The notes under the pieces: model-generated
Seen by the model: only the letters and a program-made list of their open reading frames with translations
Told to the model about the DNA's origin: nothing
The model's database searches: none
Shown: positions 59,039 to 64,000 of the stretch, piece by piece
Position numbering within the stretch: the first letter of the stretch is position 1
How the letters are laid out: the number at the start of each line of letters is the position of its first letter
DNA from: Anthropogastromicrobium chipingensis_A
GTDB lineage: Bacteria; Bacillota; Clostridia; Lachnospirales; Lachnospiraceae
NCBI GenBank assembly: GCA_963605535.1
Contig: CAVCXB010000003.1
Span: forward strand, 24,144 to 88,143
DNA length: 64,000 nt
Direction: 5' to 3'
Made by a program: the position numbers and the translations under genes

Positions 59039-62000
59039 ATGGATACGAAAAAGTCTGAGCTGGAAAAGCTTCTTTCCAGTGTAAATAGCCTTTCAGATCA
59101 CATCAATGAAGCAACCACCGATTTATCTTCATTGAAGAATTCTCTTAAATCAACAGATGCAAATTTGACTAGCCTGAAATCGGTCGCCGTCACACAGAGT
59201 GAATTAGCCAAAGTGACACCATCCATTTCTGATGCCGGCTATTGGAAAATTGGCGGTGTTGATACCGGAATTCTTGCCCGAGGCGTCAATGGCACAGACG
59301 GCGTCGACGGAAAAGATGGAAAAGATGGCGAAAAAGGTGACAAGGGAGACAAGGGTGATCAGGGCGTTTCCATTAGCACAATAAAAAATTATTATAAGAA
59401 ATCAAGCAAATCAAGCGGCGAGACAATCGGCGACGGATGGAGCGAATCCATCCCGACTTTGGATTCGCTCAATAAGTATCTCTGGAATTATGAGGTTGTG
59501 TATAACAGCAATGGGATCATATTTAGCCAATCAAATCCATGTGTCATCGGTTCACTCGGTGCCGATGGTGTCGGCATTGAATCAATCGTTGATTATTATG
59601 GATTAAGTGCTTCAGCCGATGCAGAGCCAATTGATTGGTCAACTGAAGTCAAAACAATCACGGCTGAATTGAAGTGCCTTTGGAATTATGAAGTCATTAC
59701 GTATTCGAACGGCGAATCTTATACGACGAATAAATCCGTCATCGGCACGTATGGCCGTGATGGAGAAGATGGCGTATCCATTTCAAGTGTTGAGGAATGG
59801 TATTTGGCATCAGCAAACAAGACTGGGGTCAATGTCAATACGTCCGGATGGTCCACATCCATACCAACTTTAACGGAAATTAATAAGTATCTCTGGAATT
59901 ATGAGAAGATTTATGATTCCAAAGGGAACATCATCAACACGATTGCTCCGAGCTTGATCGGATCGCTCGGTGATTCCGGAGCAAATGGCCGAGGAATCAA
60001 ATCCATTGCCGTGATTGAGTATTATAAGGTGTTGAGCATATCATCCGCCGTTACGCTTCCGTCAGGATTGACGTGTGGAACTGATGGAGATGATGATTCC
60101 GATGATGAAATCAATTCTGATAAGGCAAATATAACAAAAGCCGGATGGTCGACTGAAATGCAAGTTACAACAGACACAAACAAATATCTGTGGAATTTTG
60201 AAATGGCCATCTATACGTTTGATGATGGCAATAAAAACGTCACATACACTGACCCGGCGATCATCGGAACAAAAGGTGACGTCGGCAACGGTGTTGAATC
60301 CATCGAATCAAAATATGCTGTATCCGCAACGACTTCCGTTCCAGCCGATTCAGAATTTACAACTACGTATAAGACACCTGATGCCGATCATAAGTATCTC
60401 TGGGAAAAGACCAGAACAAAATATACAGACGGTACGTATGCCGTTGCAATCAACAGCGGATGGACTGATGCGCATATCATCGGGGTATTTGGAAAAGACG
60501 GCTCTGACGCCGACGTCAATTTCGCAAACTGCTGTTCGGCACTCGGAATCACTTCAGATACAAGCGGTTCGGGAATTTATCAGCAGAATGGCAAACTTGC
60601 CATCAATGCGGATGTCATCTTGACAGACGATTTATTTGCCACTCGTATAAAATCCGTTGATATCGAAGCTGAAAATCTCAAAGTCAGTTCGGCAAATATC
60701 ACCGGAAAAATTTCCGCAAATTCAATCGAAATCAAGAATTCCAATGGTGCAACGGTTATGAAGGCGGATGCAAGCTATCCTGATCAGACGGTTGTTGGCG
60801 GATTCACCGTCGATTCAACATCATTGAAATCAGGATTGAAGTCATTTGATGATACGGATACGGCAAAAGGCGTATATGTGGGCACAGATGGTATTAAAGT
60901 CGGTCAGAACTTCTACGTAGATGCAAATGGAAACGTCACCGCAAAGACATTAAGAACCATCACCAAAGTTGAGACTACGTACGCATCCAGCACAAGCGGA
61001 ACAACTGTTCCAGCATCCGGGTGGAATTCGGATATCACGAAAATCACACTAAGTACGTATACTTGGACTCGTACTATCACTACATATTCAACGAACGAAA
61101 GTGATACGAAATACTCCGTTGCAAAAAATGGAAATGATGGTGAGGATGGCAATGATGGGAATACATGGCTCCCATCATTGGATTCCAGCGGAAATTTAAG
61201 CTGGAAAATCGATAAGACGACGATTGCTCCGACAACGACAAACATCAAAGGCCCCCAGGGTGCAGATGGAGTAGGTATCAAGTCAGCCTCGATAGTTGAC
61301 GGAAAGCTTTCCATTGTCAACACAAAAAACGTCACTCTTGTTGACGCAGTTCAGGTCAAAGGTGATGATGGGTTGACTCCTGAAATCACACAGAGTGGCA
61401 ATATTCTTACCGTAAAACTCGGAGGCGTTCAGAAATTCAACGCTGATTTAAAAGGCGAGCAAGGTGAAAAGGGTGAGCGAGGTGAAAAGGGTGATCAAGG
61501 TGAAAAGGGCGCAACAGGTGAGAAAGGTGACACTGGTGAGACTGGCAAAGGCATTTCATCCATTGTTACATACTATGCCCTTTCATCTACAACAGCTACT
61601 CCTACAAGCGGATGGGATGCAACTGCAAAGACACCAACCGAAGACAATAAATATCTTTGGGAAAAGACAAGAACAACATATAGTGATGGAACATATTCCA
61701 TTTCCACAAATGATGGATGGACTGACCCACATATCGTTGGTGTCTTTGGCAAGGATGGCTCGGACGCTGATGTCAACTTTGCAAATTGTTGCAGTGCTTT
61801 AGGTATTACAACGGATACAAGCGGTTCGGGTATATATCAACAGAATAACAAATTGGCAATCAATGCAGATGTCATTCTCACTGATGATTTGTTTGCCAAT
61901 AAAATTAAATCCGTTGATATTGAGGCTGAAAATCTCAAAGTCAAGATGGCGAATGTTGATGGCACATTGAATGCCAATAAGATTACAATCACCGCAGATG

Positions 62001-62845
62001 ATGAGAACACCATCTATGATGCCTATAGCACGAGTGGAAAATACACTTGCATATACAATACAAACTTATCTTCTTATACGATGATAAATGGCAAATTCTT
62101 CGGAGAAGCAGTCTTATCCACAGTCAAGCCATATTTCCGTGATGCCGGTATCTCCACTTATTCCGAAAAGCCTTATGGCACTTACCCTGATACAAGTGTA
62201 GTTGGAGGGGTAGGAAAGTCAAATGGCGAAAGTTATGCCACAAACTACTATGCAAGAGGCATATGCTACACACATAAGACCTTTGATAGTGATGGAAACC
62301 AGCTGACTACTGGAAGTTACACTTTGATGCTTCCAGATAAATCAGGAACTATCGCCACAACGGATGACATAAAAGCCGCAACTGGAACCGATATGAGTTC
62401 TTATTTGACTACAACTACCGCTTCACAAACTTATGCTGCAAAATCACATACTCACGCTATCTCTGATATAACGGATTTAGCGACTACATTAAGTGGTAAG
62501 GCATCATCTTCTCATTCTCACACAATCAGTGATGTGACTGGATTATCCACCGCATTGAGTGGCAAAGCCTCTTCTTCTCATACTCATTTCACTGAAGTCT
62601 CACTTGGTTACAAAGATTTGTTATCAGCAGGCTCTATCCTTACATTCTTGAACAAATTATGCGATGCCACAACTATCAAAAATGTCTATCTCCATTGCAG
62701 TGGTTTGCCTTATGTATCATTGTATTATGATGTCATCACTGGTGACTACGCATTGTATGCAAGTGGAACAATGTACAATTTAGAGACAATGCAGAAGATT
62801 TCAGGCTTTGTCGATAAGATTGTAGGTATTGTGTATATAGCATAA
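59039..62845 (+). CDS. Tail fibre with collagen-like repeats, 1268 aa
   Basis: A short coiled coil (1-60) is followed by collagen-like G-x-x triplets (GTDGVDGKDGKDGEKGDKGD near 85-110) and again near 800-840. Between them are ~70-residue modules with the pattern 'YY-x-x-S ... W ... KYLWNYE ... YSNG ... IGSLG' repeated at least five times, as in adhesive fibres of phages of Gram-positive hosts. A block starting DGSDADVNFANCCSALGIT occurs twice (near 490 and 905). The end has SHTHAISD/SHSHTISD repeats. It should bind the host surface. Confidence 0.85.
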   Translation: MDTKKSELEKLLSSVNSLSDHINEATTDLSSLKNSLKSTDANLTSLKSVAVTQSELAKVTPSISDAGYWKIGGVDTGILARGVNGTDGVDGKDGKDGEKGDKGDKGDQGVSISTIKNYYKKSSKSSGETIGDGWSESIPTLDSLNKYLWNYEVVYNSNGIIFSQSNPCVIGSLGADGVGIESIVDYYGLSASADAEPIDWSTEVKTITAELKCLWNYEVITYSNGESYTTNKSVIGTYGRDGEDGVSISSVEEWYLASANKTGVNVNTSGWSTSIPTLTEINKYLWNYEKIYDSKGNIINTIAPSLIGSLGDSGANGRGIKSIAVIEYYKVLSISSAVTLPSGLTCGTDGDDDSDDEINSDKANITKAGWSTEMQVTTDTNKYLWNFEMAIYTFDDGNKNVTYTDPAIIGTKGDVGNGVESIESKYAVSATTSVPADSEFTTTYKTPDADHKYLWEKTRTKYTDGTYAVAINSGWTDAHIIGVFGKDGSDADVNFANCCSALGITSDTSGSGIYQQNGKLAINADVILTDDLFATRIKSVDIEAENLKVSSANITGKISANSIEIKNSNGATVMKADASYPDQTVVGGFTVDSTSLKSGLKSFDDTDTAKGVYVGTDGIKVGQNFYVDANGNVTAKTLRTITKVETTYASSTSGTTVPASGWNSDITKITLSTYTWTRTITTYSTNESDTKYSVAKNGNDGEDGNDGNTWLPSLDSSGNLSWKIDKTTIAPTTTNIKGPQGADGVGIKSASIVDGKLSIVNTKNVTLVDAVQVKGDDGLTPEITQSGNILTVKLGGVQKFNADLKGEQGEKGERGEKGDQGEKGATGEKGDTGETGKGISSIVTYYALSSTTATPTSGWDATAKTPTEDNKYLWEKTRTTYSDGTYSISTNDGWTDPHIVGVFGKDGSDADVNFANCCSALGITTDTSGSGIYQQNNKLAINADVILTDDLFANKIKSVDIEAENLKVKMANVDGTLNANKITITADDENTIYDAYSTSGKYTCIYNTNLSSYTMINGKFFGEAVLSTVKPYFRDAGISTYSEKPYGTYPDTSVVGGVGKSNGESYATNYYARGICYTHKTFDSDGNQLTTGSYTLMLPDKSGTIATTDDIKAATGTDMSSYLTTTTASQTYAAKSHTHAISDITDLATTLSGKASSSHSHTISDVTGLSTALSGKASSSHTHFTEVSLGYKDLLSAGSILTFLNKLCDATTIKNVYLHCSGLPYVSLYYDVITGDYALYASGTMYNLETMQKISGFVDKIVGIVYIA

Positions 62846-62863
62846 AAGGGGGCATAACAAGTT

Positions 62864-63370
62864 ATGGATTATCAATCACAAAGAACTTTCATTGGTAAGT
62901 TTTTATATAATTTAACAATGAAATGGGCTAAATGGCTTTCTAAGCATATGTGGCTATGGTATGTACTTAATTTTACTTGGGGAATAATCTACACACTTAT
63001 AGGAGCATTTATGGCTCTATTCGTAAAGATATTCTTCAGAGCGAAGTTTGAGAAATTCCACAATGTACGATATGCCATGGTTGGTGATAACTGGGGTGGA
63101 CTCGAAGCGGTTTTCTTCATATTTGTCGCCTTAAATATGAGTGAAGAATGGACCGCTCAGGTTAAGGAACACGAATTTGGGCATTCATTCCAGAACGCCC
63201 TATTCGGTCCGTTCAATATCTTTCTCACTTTAATTCCTTCTGCCACTCGATATTGGGTTCATACCATAAGAAGCAGGAAAGGGAAATCGAACAAGCCGTA
63301 TGATTTGGCTTGGTTCGAGGGAAGCGCCACGGATGGTGGTAAATTTGTCTGTGAATATCAGGATAAATAA
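62864..63370 (+). CDS. Membrane protein with HExxH motif, 168 aa
   Basis: A hydrophobic stretch at about residues 30-55 (WLWYVLNFTWGIIYTLIGAF) and another near 75-95 flank a putative metallopeptidase motif KEHEFGHSFQN near 127-136. The end is basic with GSATDGGK. AAAAGGGGG precedes the ATG. It may be a zinc-dependent membrane protease acting on the host during lysis or exclusion; no third zinc ligand can be fixed by eye. Confidence 0.65.
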   Translation: MDYQSQRTFIGKFLYNLTMKWAKWLSKHMWLWYVLNFTWGIIYTLIGAFMALFVKIFFRAKFEKFHNVRYAMVGDNWGGLEAVFFIFVALNMSEEWTAQVKEHEFGHSFQNALFGPFNIFLTLIPSATRYWVHTIRSRKGKSNKPYDLAWFEGSATDGGKFVCEYQDK

Positions 63371-63373
63371 TGT

Positions 63374-63379
63374 TATAAT
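63374..63379 (+). promoter_or_regulatory. -10 box before the 59-residue gene
   Basis: TATAAT 30 bases before the ATG at 63409; no clear -35. Confidence 0.45.
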
Positions 63380-63408
63380 CAATACCTATATGAAAGGGTA
63401 TTGGTGAC

Positions 63409-63588
63409 ATGATTAAACGGAAAGTGAAGGTTTATGATACGTACAATCATACAACGAAAGTATATGACACCGTAAAGGATTGTGCCGATGATTTGGGTTA
63501 TACCTCAGCACAGATTATTGTTGGAATCCGCGTCGGAGTAACCTCGAGAAGTGGATTATACGGAATGGAACTCTCATATTGTGATTGA
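63409..63588 (+). CDS. Small NUMOD1-like DNA-binding protein, 59 aa
   Basis: MIKRKVKVYDTYNHTTKVYD then TVKDCADDLGYTSAQIIVGI resembles NUMOD1 helix-turn-helix modules ('VYD...F.S...AA..LG.s..nI'). These modules usually accompany homing endonucleases; here it stands alone. GAAAGGG lies ten bases before the ATG, and a terminator follows. Confidence 0.55.
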   Translation: MIKRKVKVYDTYNHTTKVYDTVKDCADDLGYTSAQIIVGIRVGVTSRSGLYGMELSYCD

Positions 63589-63621
63589 CGAATTTACACA
63601 AGTGTAAAATTATGATATTAT

Positions 63622-63655
63622 ATCTCCGGCCAGTGTTTGACCGGAGATTTTATTT
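63622..63655 (+). terminator. Intrinsic terminator
   Basis: ATCTCCGG (63622-63629) pairs with CCGGAGAT (63641-63648), then TTTATTTTT. Confidence 0.92.
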
Positions 63656-63677
63656 TTATGCGATATGAAATTTTATA

Positions 63678-63683
63678 TATAAT
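63678..63683 (+). promoter_or_regulatory. -10 box of the last gene
   Basis: TATAAT with TTTATG at 17 bp, directly after a terminator. Confidence 0.5.
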
Positions 63684-63719
63684 AATATTGAAACAGGCTA
63701 CATAGGGAGATACATCATC

Positions 63720-64000
63720 ATGATTAACTTTATCAAAATTTTAGCCGACACTGCTGCAAATGGATCCATCACACTGACGATCACATTGGCATCTGTAGCC
63801 TCACTCGTAGGAATACTCATGCCTGTAATCAACTTCTTCTACAACAAGAAAAGCTCGAATAGTAAAGAAGTCAAGGAACAACATGAGAAGCTCGTCAAAT
63901 CAAATGCTGACTTAAAAGATGCGATCAATGATTTGAGTAATCAGAATAAAGAAAGCAATTTTGAATTATCCACTTCAATCAAGGATTTAAATACCACGGT
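63720..64000 (+). CDS. Membrane-anchored coiled-coil protein, 3' end outside window
   Basis: The 93 residues seen start MINFIKILADTAANG. They have one membrane helix (about 17-41, LTITLASVASLVGILMPVIN) and then a charged, coiled-coil-like region (KEVKEQHEKLVKSNADLKDA). GGGAGA precedes the ATG. It could be a holin, spanin or exclusion protein; the visible part does not decide. Confidence 0.65.
   Translation, partial: MINFIKILADTAANGSITLTITLASVASLVGILMPVINFFYNKKSSNSKEVKEQHEKLVKSNADLKDAINDLSNQNKESNFELSTSIKDLNTT

Noticed and set aside
1..64000. Transposase, integrase, insertion-sequence ends or attachment sites.
   Set aside because: No recognisable recombinase gene and no flanking direct repeats of a mobile element were seen.

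Overview
The window reads as part of a large tailed-phage genome (Caudoviricetes, myovirus-like) or an integrated relative. A DUF1073-type portal, tail-assembly chaperone, tape measure, Dit-like protein, baseplate hub, baseplate J, gp25-like protein, DUF2213 prohead protease, tail fibres and a holin-like protein lie on the + strand. A long array of small accessory genes lies on the - strand. Strong AGGAGG-type ribosome sites before nearly every gene, sigma-70-like promoters and U-tailed hairpin terminators suggest a Gram-positive (Bacillota) host, possibly a gut bacterium; this is inference. No rRNA, tRNA, CRISPR array, transposase or integrase was seen. The terminase and a recognisable major capsid protein are not in the window.

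Layout: (1) 1-10.4 kb, mixed strands: a partial folD, a two-gene unit with an acidic protein, a probable structured RNA (2632-2917), three small + genes, an SNF2-type helicase, a class-3-lipase-like protein and a 1024-residue unknown protein. (2) 10.44-12.23 kb, no credible gene: AT-rich DNA with two clusters of 9-bp iterons, several long perfect palindromes and a nested inverted repeat; a replication-origin candidate. (3) 12.26-30.2 kb, - strand: about 30 mostly small genes including a D12 (Dam-type) methylase, an EcoRI-type adenine methylase next to a DUF262-HNH nuclease, Api92-like proteins, a DprA-like protein and a paralogous DGYYP family. This block is saturated with the palindrome TACGTA. 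(4) 30.3-35.35 kb, - strand: a CobT-like VWA protein, a MoxR/CobS-like ATPase and three unknown genes. Four of these genes (32.0-35.35 kb) are tiled with perfect inverted repeats, while TACGTA disappears. (5) 35.35-35.78 kb: a divergent control region. (6) 35.8-64 kb, + strand: the virion and lysis module.

Inferred working: the - strand genes look like early/accessory functions (DNA modification, a nuclease, folate metabolism, a VWA/AAA+ remodelling pair). The + strand genes from 35.8 kb look like late genes in several units separated by terminators, most restarting at a TATAAT box. A promoter class with a shared extended -35 (TTGACATTTGG or TTTACTTTTGG) and mostly 17-bp spacing is used on both sides. 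Base composition is mosaic by eye: 3-10 kb and 36-42 kb look GC-richer, 44-58 kb AT-richer.

The most unusual signals are the intragenic hairpin tiling at 32.0-35.35 kb, the roughly hundred TACGTA sites at 12.3-30.3 kb, the iteron/palindrome region, and the promoter-to-terminator structured RNA at 2.6-2.9 kb. All counts and alignments were made by eye.
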